DNA of 33,842 bases, from NCBI GenBank assembly GCA_964611805.1, contig CAZTBG010000023.1, positions 1 through 33,842 on the forward strand, read 5' to 3'. The DNA comes from W589 sp964611805. GTDB lineage: Bacteria; Chloroflexota; Dehalococcoidia; Dehalococcoidales; Fen-1064. Positions 8,790 through 16,582 of the stretch are shown piece after piece. Below the pieces are notes generated by a model. The model ran no database searches. It was not told where the DNA came from and worked only from the letters and a program-made list of their open reading frames with translations. The position numbers and the translations under genes are program-made. Positions within the stretch are counted from its first letter, which is position 1; every line of letters starts with the position of its first letter.

Positions 8790-9018
8790 CAAGTTCTGTC
8801 CTCTCGGTCTGGTGAACCCCGGCTCAACCGCATTCTATCCTCAAGTACTAAGTTCTGTGGAAAACAGTGAGGATACCGCCGTGCAGCAGTACCCTGAGAA
8901 AGCCACTGTCTCATTCTACCATAAACAGGAGCATAGAAAAAACGGTGGACTTTGAGAGTAGAACTGTGGTTTTTGCTAATTATTTTTAACGAATTTTAAA
9001 AAATTCTTTAAAAAGGTA

Positions 9019-9047
9019 TTGACAAATGGATTTTTGTGTGGCAGAAT
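9019..9047 (+). promoter_or_regulatory. mraZ promoter with AT-rich upstream (UP-like) element
   Basis: A perfect TTGACA (9019-9024) and CAGAAT (9042-9047) are separated by 17 bases. The roughly 40 bases upstream (8975-9018) are almost all A and T in tracts, as in an UP element. The rest of the 8790-9145 intergenic stretch has no gene. On the trmD side only a weak TAGAAT-type -10 is seen, plus one DnaA-box-like word TGTGGAAAA at 8856-8864. Confidence 0.65.
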
Positions 9048-9048
9048 G

Positions 9049-9081
9049 GTGAGAATTAGTGAATTGTGGGGAGAAGTGGGG
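9049..9081 (+). promoter_or_regulatory. MraZ operator: GTG-type boxes in 10-base steps
   Basis: Two perfect GTGGGG boxes stand at 9066-9071 and 9076-9081, separated by 4 bases. Two weaker boxes, GTGAGA (9049-9054) and GTGAAT (9059-9064), repeat the same 10-base period. Direct repeats of GTGG-type hexamers with 4-base gaps just downstream of the promoter are the known MraZ binding arrangement, so autoregulation of the cluster is likely. Confidence 0.6.
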
Positions 9082-9145
9082 AATATCTCCTTTGGATTCT
9101 AACCGGGAACCTGGGCCCTCATTTGACCAGGGGGGAAGTGAGTAA

Positions 9146-9571
9146 ATGTTCCTCGGTGAATATGAATACAAGATAGATGACAAGGGCAGGGTGCCCGTCC
9201 CTCCTAAGTTCAGGAGAGAGCTTAAGGAAGGGTTAGTGCTGGCGCTCGGGCCCGAGACCTGTATAGTGGGCTACGGCCTAGCGGAGTGGAAGAAAATGGC
9301 GGAGTCCCTGACCACTGGCTCACTGGCACCATCCAAATTGAGGAGACTGGGTCGGGCTACTTTTGCTACAGCGTACAGTCTGAATCTAGACGGACAAGGG
9401 AGGGTAGCCCTGCCAATTACACTAAGACAGTACGCGCGGATTGAGGATGATCTGGTTGTCGTCGGGGCAAACACCTGCTTTGAAATGTGGAACAAAGAGC
9501 TCTGGGCGGCGGAGAAGACCGTCGCTCTGGAACAAGCCTGGCAAATTATTGAAGGTCTTGAACGACGTTGA
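9146..9571 (+). CDS. mraZ: division/cell wall cluster transcriptional repressor MraZ
   Basis: DNA-binding protein of the SpoVT/AbrB fold that represses its own dcw operon. Its 141 residues hold two AbrB-like repeats: one near residues 5-45 (YEYKIDDKGRVPVPPKFRREL) and one near 75-120 (YSLNLDGQGRVALPITLRQY). Each has the DxxGRV/xxP core. An AGGGGGGAAG ribosome site lies about 8 bases before the ATG. It is first in the cluster, directly after the GTGGGG operator, and its stop codon overlaps the likely rsmH start. Confidence 0.95.
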   Translation: MFLGEYEYKIDDKGRVPVPPKFRRELKEGLVLALGPETCIVGYGLAEWKKMAESLTTGSLAPSKLRRLGRATFATAYSLNLDGQGRVALPITLRQYARIEDDLVVVGANTCFEMWNKELWAAEKTVALEQAWQIIEGLERR

Positions 9572-10584
9572 GGAGCTTAGGGATATTGGTACCAACCCAC
9601 ATGCCGGTACTGGTCAGAGAGGTCATCGAGGCACTGGCTGTCCAGCCCGGGGGCCGTTATATTGACTGCACGGTCGGAGGTGGCGGGCATGCGACTGCTA
9701 TCCTGGAACATAGCTCGCCGGGGGGTCAGTTGTTAGGTCTGGATGCCGACCCGGATGCCATCCGTGTTGCCCGTGTGCAACTCAAGGCCTATCGTGATTC
9801 TACCGTGCTCCGCAATGAGAATTTCATTAACCTGCGGGCCGTTGCTGAAGAGCATGGTTTTTACCCGGTGCACGGTATCCTGTTTGACCTGGGGTTGTCG
9901 TCCTTTCAACTGAGCAGTGACGCCCGGGGCTTTAGCTTCCAGCGTGAGTCTGCTCTGGACATGCGTCTCAGTCCGGAACAGGAAGCTACTGCCGATGATA
10001 TCATCAATAAACTGCCAGAGACCGAACTCGCTCATCTGATAAAAACATACGGTGAGGAGGCTTACAGTCATAAGATAGCTCATCGCATTGTCGAGGAACG
10101 CCCCATCAAAACGACGCTTCAGCTGGTCAGAACAATCGAGCTGGCAGTCGGTGGGAGAAAAGGGAAAATCCACCCGGCCACGAAGACGTTTCAGGCGTTG
10201 CGGATTGCCGTGAATCAAGAACTTAAGAATCTGGAGGTTGGGTTAGAGCAGGCGTTGAGTCTGCTCGGATTTGGGGGGCGGCTGGTTGTTATCAGCTATC
10301 ACTCTCTGGAGGACCGTATTGTGAAGCGGTTTATCCAGCGGGAATCAAGTGATTGCATCTGCCCTCCGGATGTACCTGTCTGCGTTTGCGGACATAAGGC
10401 CAGTCTTAGGGTGGTCAATAAACGGGTGATTACTCCTGCTGCCGATGAGGTCCGGCTTAATCCACGTAGTCGGAGTGCCAAATTAAGAGCAGCTGAGCGT
10501 ATTACTGAATGGAATGACCAGGCCAGAGTGACAGACGGACAGAATCCCGGTTTTACCGGGAGGATGCGTTTTGCAAATAATTAA
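9568..10584 (+). CDS. rsmH: 16S rRNA (cytosine-1402-N4)-methyltransferase RsmH
   Basis: SAM-dependent methyltransferase (formerly MraW) that modifies C1402 in the ribosomal P site. It has 338 residues from TTG 9568. That start overlaps the mraZ stop as TTGA, a coupling arrangement. TTG 9586 (after AGGAG and TTAGGG) and ATG 9601 are alternatives, because homologs usually begin only a few residues before HMPVLVREV. Motifs: TVGGGGHATAIL (SAM loop), LGLDADPDAI, ILFDLGLSSFQL, DMRLSPEQ, AVNQELKNLE and ISYHSLEDRIVKRF. A C-terminal Cys cluster (CICPPDVPVCVCG) is typical of the family. Confidence 0.95.
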   Translation: MRSLGILVPTHMPVLVREVIEALAVQPGGRYIDCTVGGGGHATAILEHSSPGGQLLGLDADPDAIRVARVQLKAYRDSTVLRNENFINLRAVAEEHGFYPVHGILFDLGLSSFQLSSDARGFSFQRESALDMRLSPEQEATADDIINKLPETELAHLIKTYGEEAYSHKIAHRIVEERPIKTTLQLVRTIELAVGGRKGKIHPATKTFQALRIAVNQELKNLEVGLEQALSLLGFGGRLVVISYHSLEDRIVKRFIQRESSDCICPPDVPVCVCGHKASLRVVNKRVITPAADEVRLNPRSRSAKLRAAERITEWNDQARVTDGQNPGFTGRMRFANN

Positions 10585-10681
10585 CAGGCAGATAAACCTG
10601 CCATAAAAAGGGGGGACATTTGAAATGTGAAAATGCAAACAGGCTCAAGGGGACAAAATGTACCATAGTAAGGAGGGGTGA

Positions 10682-11899
10682 ATGAGCAAGCGGAATACGT
10701 TATGTGCTATAGATGTTGGCACCACCAAAGTATGTACCATCGTCTCTGAAGTAAGTGAGGGTGGTCTTATGCGAGTCGCCGGGGTGGGCCTGACCCCGTC
10801 CCAGGGACTGCACAAGGGGCTGGTAGTCAACATCAATGAGGCCAAAGAATCAATCCGCGAGTCAGTAAGGAAGGCAGAACATGCCAGTGGCTATAAGGTC
10901 GAATCGGCCTATGTGGGTGTCACCGGGAGACACATCAGCGCACGCAACAATCGAGGGGTTGTTGCCATCACGCGGAATGACCGGTTGGTACGACCCGATG
11001 ACCTGAGGCGAGTTCTGCAGACTGCCCAGAGCGTGCACCTTTCTAATGAGGAACGGCTGCTCCACCTTATTCCGAGAGGCTACGCCGTCGATGGGCAGGA
11101 AGGGGTCAGGAATCCCGTAGGTATGTATGGTTTCAGGCTGGATGTTGAGACCCACGTCATTACTGCGGCCGTCTCTTCCGTACAGAACCTGATTAAGTGT
11201 ATCCGTGCCGTTGGCGTTAGCATTGAAGACCTTGTCTTCGAGCCGCTGGCCAGTAGTGAGGCCGTCCTGAGCGATGATGAGAAAGAGGCCGGAGTCATCC
11301 TGGCTGACATCGGTGGAGGCACAACGGACATATCTGTGTTCAAGAACGGAAGTATCTGGCACAGTGCTATTATCCCGGTGGCTGGCTACCAGTTCACCCG
11401 TGACATTGCCATCGGCCTGGGCCTGCCATTTGAAGTGGCCGAGGAGATGAAGAGGAAGTATGGCAGCGTCATGCCGGTCTATGAAGGCGGAGCAACGGAT
11501 ACTGATGCCATTGCACAGAACGGCCATAGTATTTCCTACCAGGGTCTGTGCGATGTTATCCGGGCGAGGGTCGAGGAACTCATCAGGTTGATAATGCTGG
11601 AGCTACCACGCAAAGAAATGCCGGCGCTGGTTCCAGCTGGCCTTGTGCTCACGGGGGGGAGTTCTAATCTTCCCGGTATTGATACTCTTGGGCGTGAAAT
11701 AACACGGCTGCCGGTAAGGATTGGCACTCCGGTCAGTATCCACGGCATCTCTGAAATCCTGCAGGACCCTGCATATGCTACCAGCGTTGGTCTCTTGCTC
11801 TGGGGTCTGAAGCCCAGGAGTGCTCCCAGCTGGAAGGCCAGCATGTTTGGTGGCAACTTGCGGAATCTGATTTCCCGAATCAGAGGTTTGTTCAAGTAG
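10682..11899 (+). CDS. ftsA: cell division protein FtsA
   Basis: Actin-like ATPase that tethers FtsZ to the membrane. It has 405 residues. The nucleotide-binding motifs are AIDVGTTKVCTIV at the N-terminus and ILADIGGGTTDISVF in the centre. The C-terminal segment NLRNLISRIRGLFK is amphipathic and is the expected membrane-targeting helix. AAGGAGGGGTGA gives a strong ribosome site directly before the ATG. The 97-base gap after rsmH has no open frame; in most bacteria ftsL, ftsI and the mur genes would lie here. It is followed 39 bases later by ftsZ. Confidence 0.94.
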   Translation: MSKRNTLCAIDVGTTKVCTIVSEVSEGGLMRVAGVGLTPSQGLHKGLVVNINEAKESIRESVRKAEHASGYKVESAYVGVTGRHISARNNRGVVAITRNDRLVRPDDLRRVLQTAQSVHLSNEERLLHLIPRGYAVDGQEGVRNPVGMYGFRLDVETHVITAAVSSVQNLIKCIRAVGVSIEDLVFEPLASSEAVLSDDEKEAGVILADIGGGTTDISVFKNGSIWHSAIIPVAGYQFTRDIAIGLGLPFEVAEEMKRKYGSVMPVYEGGATDTDAIAQNGHSISYQGLCDVIRARVEELIRLIMLELPRKEMPALVPAGLVLTGGSSNLPGIDTLGREITRLPVRIGTPVSIHGISEILQDPAYATSVGLLLWGLKPRSAPSWKASMFGGNLRNLISRIRGLFK

Positions 11900-11938
11900 C
11901 CAGTCGCGAAACAGATATCGAGAAAAGAGGAGGATAAG

Positions 11939-13066
11939 ATGGCAAAAACTAGTTTTGCTCCAAATCCGGCGAAGATAAAAGTCATCGGCCTTGGTGGTGG
12001 CGGTTGCAATGCAATCACCCGCATGGTAAGGGATGGTATTCGGGGCGTGGAGTTCATTGCGATGAATACCGATGCTCAGGCTCTGGCAATTACTGAGGCT
12101 CCGATGCGTGTCCAGCTCGGTGAGAAACTGGTCAAAGGATTAGGAGTTGGTGGTGACCCGGTGCAGGGTCAGAAGGCAGCTGAGGAAAGCCGTGACCAAA
12201 TCAGAGAATTCGTCTCCGGGGCTGACATGGTATTCATCACTGCTGGCATGGGTGGTGGTAGCGGTACCGGTGCTGCTCCAGTGGTTGCTGAACTTGCTAT
12301 GCAGGCTGGTGCGCTTACCATTGCCGTGGTTACCAAGCCTTTTACCTTTGAGGGTGCAAACCGTTCCCAGGTGGCAAACGAGGGCGTTGCCAGACTGCTG
12401 GACAAGGTGGTTGATACCCTGATAATTATACCGAATGACCGCCTGCTGGAACTCTGTGACCCGAAGACAGGAGTGGATGAAGCCTTTAAGCTGGCTGATG
12501 ATGTTCTCAGTCACGGTGTCCAGGCAATTGCCCAGGTTATCACGGTTCCTGGAGTAATCAATCTTGACTTTGCTGATGTTAAGGCAGTGATGAAAGATGC
12601 CGGACCGGCCTGGATGTCAATCGGCAAGGGAACTGGTCAAAACCGGGCGGTTGACGCTGCCAAGGAAGCCCTGGCCAGTCCTCTGCTGGATGTTTCCGTA
12701 GCCGGTTCTAAAGGGGTGCTGTTCAACGTTGTTGGTGGTGAAAGCCTCACCCTGTTTGAGGTGAATGAGGCTGCCGACGTGATTAAAAACGCAGTAGACC
12801 CTGAAGCCAATATCATCTTCGGCGTTGTTCATGACCCTGCAATGGACAAGGAGATAAAGATTACCCTGATTGCCACCGGCTTTGCTGCCAAGAACGAGCT
12901 GCCCGGTGACAATAAAGAGGACGAAATTACGCAATTTCTCAAGGAGTGGAAGAGCGAAGACCAGCTCGATATACCTGCGTTTCTCCGCCGTCCGCTCTAT
13001 AACCAGAGAAGTCTCTCCGTCCCCCCTAAGACCAGCAGCCCGTCGGTTCGACGGTTCGCCCATTAA
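11939..13066 (+). CDS. ftsZ: cell division protein FtsZ
   Basis: Tubulin-like GTPase that forms the division ring. It has 375 residues. Features: GLGGGGCNA (17-25), tubulin signature GGGSGTG (105-111), PNDRLL, and T7 loop NLDFAD (208-213) with the catalytic aspartates. The globular core ends near ATGF (312-315). The linker is only about 27 residues long. The conserved C-terminal peptide LDIPAFLRR (343-351), which binds FtsA, is intact. Unusually, 24 residues follow it, ending SVRRFAH. The DNA for that tail contains the 18-base repeat shared with 3065-3082. GAGGAG precedes the ATG. Confidence 0.97.
   Translation: MAKTSFAPNPAKIKVIGLGGGGCNAITRMVRDGIRGVEFIAMNTDAQALAITEAPMRVQLGEKLVKGLGVGGDPVQGQKAAEESRDQIREFVSGADMVFITAGMGGGSGTGAAPVVAELAMQAGALTIAVVTKPFTFEGANRSQVANEGVARLLDKVVDTLIIIPNDRLLELCDPKTGVDEAFKLADDVLSHGVQAIAQVITVPGVINLDFADVKAVMKDAGPAWMSIGKGTGQNRAVDAAKEALASPLLDVSVAGSKGVLFNVVGGESLTLFEVNEAADVIKNAVDPEANIIFGVVHDPAMDKEIKITLIATGFAAKNELPGDNKEDEITQFLKEWKSEDQLDIPAFLRRPLYNQRSLSVPPKTSSPSVRRFAH
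13011..13028 (+). repeat. 18-base dispersed repeat within the ftsZ 3' end
   Basis: GTCTCTCCGTCCCCCCTA is identical to 3065-3082, about 10 kb away, in a non-homologous context. Here it encodes part of the ftsZ tail (about residues 358-363). A chance match of 18 bases within 34 kb is unlikely. Confidence 0.4.
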
Positions 13067-13095
13067 GTCGGCGGGTTGCTGGCCAAGAATATAAG

Positions 13096-13136
13096 TTGTG
13101 GGCCGGGGCGCTACCTAACCTGACCCCGGCCCATAA
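13096..13136 (+). terminator. GC-rich hairpin after ftsZ
   Basis: GGGCCGGGG (13100-13108) pairs with CCCCGGCCC (13124-13132) over a 15-base loop. Four more pairs (one G-T) extend the stem to 13096/13136. It starts 30 bases after the ftsZ stop. No T tract follows, so it may protect the mRNA 3' end or terminate with help. Confidence 0.55.
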
Positions 13137-13158
13137 CAGGCATATGAGGTAACGGGTA

Positions 13159-13182
13159 AACCGCGACTATTGGTGTGCGGTT
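13159..13182 (+). other. small hairpin in the ftsZ-nrdR intergenic region
   Basis: AACCGC (13159-13164) pairs with GCGGTT (13177-13182). It lies between two stronger hairpins and may be part of one structured 3' region. Confidence 0.3.
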
Positions 13183-13193
13183 AGCTTGTTGTG

Positions 13194-13220
13194 AAATCGT
13201 GCTCGGATAAAGCACGATTT
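13194..13220 (+). terminator. Rho-independent-type terminator after ftsZ
   Basis: A perfect 10-bp stem, AAATCGTGCT (13194-13203) with AGCACGATTT (13211-13220), has a 7-base loop and is followed by TCTACTTTGT. With the T-rich tail it is the best termination site between ftsZ and nrdR. The rest of 13221-13323 shows no feature. Confidence 0.55.
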
Positions 13221-13323
13221 TCTACTTTGTCCTTTGGAATTGCTGCTTGAGTGTCTTGTAAGCCCCGCTCAGTTTTTTTGCGAACTACGGCCCAAATTCG
13301 TCACCTTTTCCCCCCAAAGATAC

Positions 13324-13352
13324 TTGACAAACACCATATATTGTGGTTTAAT
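13324..13352 (+). promoter_or_regulatory. nrdR-nrdJ promoter
   Basis: A perfect TTGACA (13324-13329), a 17-base spacer and TTTAAT (13347-13352, five of six consensus). The spacer is almost exactly filled by a NrdR box, so repressor binding would block RNA polymerase directly. Confidence 0.75.
13331..13346 (+). promoter_or_regulatory. NrdR box 1
   Basis: ACACCATATATTGTGG is nearly identical to the palindromic NrdR consensus (ACACWATATATWGTGT). It sits between the -35 and -10 elements of the promoter for nrdR itself and for the reductase gene. Confidence 0.75.
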
Positions 13353-13361
13353 GATAGTCCG

Positions 13362-13377
13362 TCTCTATATGTAGATA
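13362..13377 (+). promoter_or_regulatory. probable NrdR box 2 (degenerate)
   Basis: TCTCTATATGTAGATA starts exactly 31 bases after box 1. That is about three helical turns and the usual spacing of paired NrdR boxes. It matches the consensus at about 10 of 16 positions and keeps the central ATAT core and near-dyad CTATAT/GTAG. Confidence 0.5.
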
Positions 13378-13403
13378 TTTAGAACGGGTAATTGGTGGTT
13401 GTC

Positions 13404-13943
13404 ATGAACTGTCCTTATTGTGGTTATGATGATTCTCGAGTCATAGATTCTCGTGATGTCGACGAAGGAGTCCGTCGCCGTCGCCAGTGCCTCAAGTGTG
13501 AATCGCGTTTCACAACCTACGAGCGGGTTGTGCCAGTCAGCCTTTTTGTCATCAAGAAGGACAACCGCCGAGAGCTTTTTGACCGTCAGAAGGTGCTGAA
13601 TGGTATTCGCAAGGCCTGCGAGAAGCGACCACTGCCGGCTGATACGGTGGACAAACTAGCCGATGATATAGAGGCTGAGCTTTATCGTTTGGGGAGGGCA
13701 GAAGTGGCCAGCCAGATTATTGGTGATATGGTAATGAGGCGGTTAAGGGACCTGGACCACATTGCCTATATCCGTTTCGCCAGTGTTTATCGGGAGTTTG
13801 CTGATATTACAGCCCTGAAGGAAGAGGTCGAAACACTGATGGATAACAAGGCTCAACCAGTGCCGTCAACAGCCCAGTTGCCGCTTTTGCTGGATGAGGA
13901 ATTGGAGGCGGTAACCGCGCGGCGTCGGAGGAATCGGAAATGA
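13404..13943 (+). CDS. nrdR: transcriptional repressor NrdR
   Basis: Zinc-ribbon and ATP-cone repressor that senses ATP/dATP and shuts off ribonucleotide reductase genes. It has 179 residues from ATG 13404, which gives the invariant start MNCPYCG; an in-frame TTG at 13392 is less likely. The zinc ribbon uses CPYC near the start and CLKC near residue 34, with the DSRDVDEGVRRRRQCLKC and RFTTYERV blocks between and after. The ATP cone spans about 46-140. It overlaps nrdJ by 4 bases (ATGA), so sensor and enzyme are co-translated. The tandem boxes upstream show autoregulation. Confidence 0.96.
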   Translation: MNCPYCGYDDSRVIDSRDVDEGVRRRRQCLKCESRFTTYERVVPVSLFVIKKDNRRELFDRQKVLNGIRKACEKRPLPADTVDKLADDIEAELYRLGRAEVASQIIGDMVMRRLRDLDHIAYIRFASVYREFADITALKEEVETLMDNKAQPVPSTAQLPLLLDEELEAVTARRRRNRK

Positions 13944-16543
13944 GCACGTCAGAGGGGAAAAACCGTGGTCAGATAAACCAGTTGAGCCGTACCCAGATTG
14001 CCCGGGCTACTTTTGCCGCTGCCGAGAGCATGGGCATATCCGACAGGAACCGGATTGAGCAACTCACGAGGCAGGTAATCGAGCGACTGGAGCAGAGAAG
14101 GACAGTTATCAGCCGGGGGAATATGGGCCCGCTTCAGCCATTACCCGGTATGGAAGACCTGATGCCAAAGTCTTTCCGCCAGCAGAAGCACCTGACCAGC
14201 GAGTCTGAAATCCTGGCACTGGTTAAGGAGTTTCTTGATGCGGGAGAACCGGCGAAGATAGAGGAGGTCAAGTCAACAGTGAAGGTTAGAAAGAACGTGG
14301 ATATCGAAAGTCCATCGGTTTCCGGCATAAAGCTGACAGAAAACGCTCTCCGGGTACTGGAGAAGAGGTATCTCAGGAAAGATAAGACAGGGCAGGTCAT
14401 TGAGACGCCTGAAGAGATGTTCTACCGGGTAGCCCGGGCTATCGCCGGGGCTGAAGCTAACTACGGTACCGCTGCTGATGTTAACAAATGGGAGGCAGAG
14501 TTCTACCGGATAATGACCGGGCTGGAGTTTCTACCCAACTCACCGACACTGATGAACGCTGGCCGTGAGCTGGGACAGCTGTCTGCCTGCTTCGTGCTGC
14601 CGGTCGAGGACTCGATGGAGTCGATATTCGACGCCGTAAAGAATACTGCCCTCATCCATAAGAGTGGTGGCGGGACCGGGTTTGCCTTCTCCCGACTTAG
14701 ACCAGCGACCGACCGGGTCGGCTCCACCGGCGGTGTTGCTAGCGGTCCAGTTTCCTTTATGAGGGCCTTCGATACTGCTACCGATGTCATCAAGCAGGGT
14801 GGGATGCGCCGGGGGGCGAACATGGCTATCCTGAGTGTCAACCACCCCGATATCATGAAGTTCATCCAGGCCAAGGACGACCCCACCGCATTCACAAACT
14901 TCAATCTCTCCGTGGCCGTCCCCGATGACTTCATGGAGGCTGTTAAGACCGGGAGCGATTATGACCTGGTAAATCCACGGACTGGAGAAGTCGTGGGGCG
15001 GCTCAATGCCAAAGAGATATTTGACATAATAGTGGCCAATGCCTGGAAGACGGGCGACCCCGGCGTGGTCTTTATTGACCGCATAAATCAGGACAACCCG
15101 ACACCTCATCTCGGTAAGATTGAAAGCACCAACCCCTGTGGCGAGCAGCCGTTACTCCCTTATGAGTCCTGCAATCTTGGCTCCATTAACCTAGCGAAGA
15201 TGATTAAAGCGAATGATGGCAAGGTAGAGATTGACTATCCCCGGCTGGCAGAAACGGTCAGGACGGCGGTGAGGTTTCTTGATGACGTTATCGATGTAAA
15301 CGAATTCCCGATACCGGAGATAGCCAAAAAGACTAGGATGACCCGGAAGATAGGACTGGGGGTGATGGGTTTCGCCGACATGCTGATTCAGCTCGGTCTT
15401 CCGTATGATTCGAAGGAGGCATTGCAGGTTGCCTCGGAGGTAATGCGTTTCTTGAGTGAGGAGGCAGACCGGGCCTCGGTTGAGCTGGCAGAAGAGCGTG
15501 GGGTGTTCCCTGCCTTCGAGGGCAGTATCTATGATGTCCCGGGTGCTCCCAGGGTGAGGAACGCGTCACGCACTACCATCGCCCCGACCGGTACCCTTTC
15601 GATTATTGCCGGCTGCTCCAGCGGTATTGAGCCTCTTTTTGCCCTGAGCTATGTCCGCAATATTCTGGACGGCGCTCACATGGTGGAGGTGAACCCTTAC
15701 TTTGAGGAGATGGCCAGGAGGGAGGGCTTCTATTCCGACGAGCTTATGGAGAGTCTGGCCACCGGAACGCAGCTTCATACCATTGAGGGTGTTCCTGATG
15801 ATGTCAGGCGACTGTTCGTGACGGCGCATGAGGTCAGCCCGGAGTGGCATGTCCGGATGCAGGCTGCCTTCCAGAAACATACCAACAATGCTGTATCGAA
15901 GACGGTCAACTTCCCCCGCGAGGCGACCAGAGAAGATATTGCCAAGGTGTACCTCATGGCCTATGAGGAGGGACTGAAGGGGATTACCATTTACCGGGAT
16001 GGCAGCCGTGAGGGACAGCCGATGAGCACCGGTACGTCAGAAAGGACAGAGAAAGTGGTGATTGCCCCCCGCAAGCGGGTGAAAACAACTACCGGCGTTA
16101 CTGAACGGGTCAATACCGGCTGCGGTTCGCTGTATGTAACGGTAAACTGGGATGAGCATGGCATCTGTGAGGTCTTCACCACGCTGGGGAAGGCAGGGGG
16201 TTGCGCTGTTGCCCAGCTTGAGGCTACCAGTCGGCTTACTACTCTGGCACTCCGGTCCGGGGTGGATGTCGAATCGGTAATCAAGCAACTGCGGGGTATC
16301 CGCTGTCCTTCCATTGCCTGGGAAGATGGTAAATCGGTGCTATCCTGCGCGGATGCTATTGCCGGTGTCCTTGAAAAGCACGTGCGGGGTGAGAAGGATG
16401 ATGAGGATAGTGAGAACGAGGCGGTCGCCCAGGACTACGGGCTGATACGAAACATCGCCGGGCAGTGCCCCGACTGTGGTGGCTTGCTGGCCTATGAAGA
16501 GGGCTGCTTCAAGTGCCCCGCTTGCGGTTATACGAAGTGTTAA
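13940..16543 (+). CDS. nrdJ: adenosylcobalamin-dependent (class II) ribonucleoside-diphosphate reductase
   Basis: Makes deoxynucleotides without oxygen, using a B12-derived radical. It has 867 residues. The N-terminal 120 or so residues begin with a helical part that resembles a partial ATP cone. In the barrel, Cys217 (LSACFVLP) and Cys411 (ESCNLGS) form the redox pair, and NPCGE gives Asn398, radical Cys400 and Glu402. The Cys400-Cys411 spacing equals that in Thermotoga NrdJ. APTGTLS follows. The C-terminus carries a TSCPD domain (about 690-800) and a final zinc ribbon with CPDC and CPAC ending CGYTKC. It overlaps nrdR and is under the same promoter. Confidence 0.95.
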   Translation: MSTSEGKNRGQINQLSRTQIARATFAAAESMGISDRNRIEQLTRQVIERLEQRRTVISRGNMGPLQPLPGMEDLMPKSFRQQKHLTSESEILALVKEFLDAGEPAKIEEVKSTVKVRKNVDIESPSVSGIKLTENALRVLEKRYLRKDKTGQVIETPEEMFYRVARAIAGAEANYGTAADVNKWEAEFYRIMTGLEFLPNSPTLMNAGRELGQLSACFVLPVEDSMESIFDAVKNTALIHKSGGGTGFAFSRLRPATDRVGSTGGVASGPVSFMRAFDTATDVIKQGGMRRGANMAILSVNHPDIMKFIQAKDDPTAFTNFNLSVAVPDDFMEAVKTGSDYDLVNPRTGEVVGRLNAKEIFDIIVANAWKTGDPGVVFIDRINQDNPTPHLGKIESTNPCGEQPLLPYESCNLGSINLAKMIKANDGKVEIDYPRLAETVRTAVRFLDDVIDVNEFPIPEIAKKTRMTRKIGLGVMGFADMLIQLGLPYDSKEALQVASEVMRFLSEEADRASVELAEERGVFPAFEGSIYDVPGAPRVRNASRTTIAPTGTLSIIAGCSSGIEPLFALSYVRNILDGAHMVEVNPYFEEMARREGFYSDELMESLATGTQLHTIEGVPDDVRRLFVTAHEVSPEWHVRMQAAFQKHTNNAVSKTVNFPREATREDIAKVYLMAYEEGLKGITIYRDGSREGQPMSTGTSERTEKVVIAPRKRVKTTTGVTERVNTGCGSLYVTVNWDEHGICEVFTTLGKAGGCAVAQLEATSRLTTLALRSGVDVESVIKQLRGIRCPSIAWEDGKSVLSCADAIAGVLEKHVRGEKDDEDSENEAVAQDYGLIRNIAGQCPDCGGLLAYEEGCFKCPACGYTKC

Positions 16544-16582
16544 AGATTAGCCTAAGCTAATTAACTAGGTGTTGGGATAAAT

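Noticed and set aside
8856..8864. TGTGGAAAA, a DnaA-box-like word in the trmD-mraZ gap
   Set aside because: It is a single copy without clustering or a nearby AT-rich unwinding region beyond the promoter, so it is no evidence for an origin.
10585..10681. Possible ftsL-like small gene between rsmH and ftsA
   Set aside because: The 97 bases hold no frame with start, ribosome site and a membrane segment; only a small GGCAG/CTGCC dyad is visible.
10862..11527. Open frame of 221 codons opposite ftsA
   Set aside because: It is a shadow of a well-supported gene, with composition dictated by the complement of ftsA codons.
13067..13403. Cobalamin riboswitch ahead of the B12-dependent reductase operon
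   Set aside because: No B12-box or the long conserved leader architecture was found. The region is explained by terminators and the NrdR promoter.
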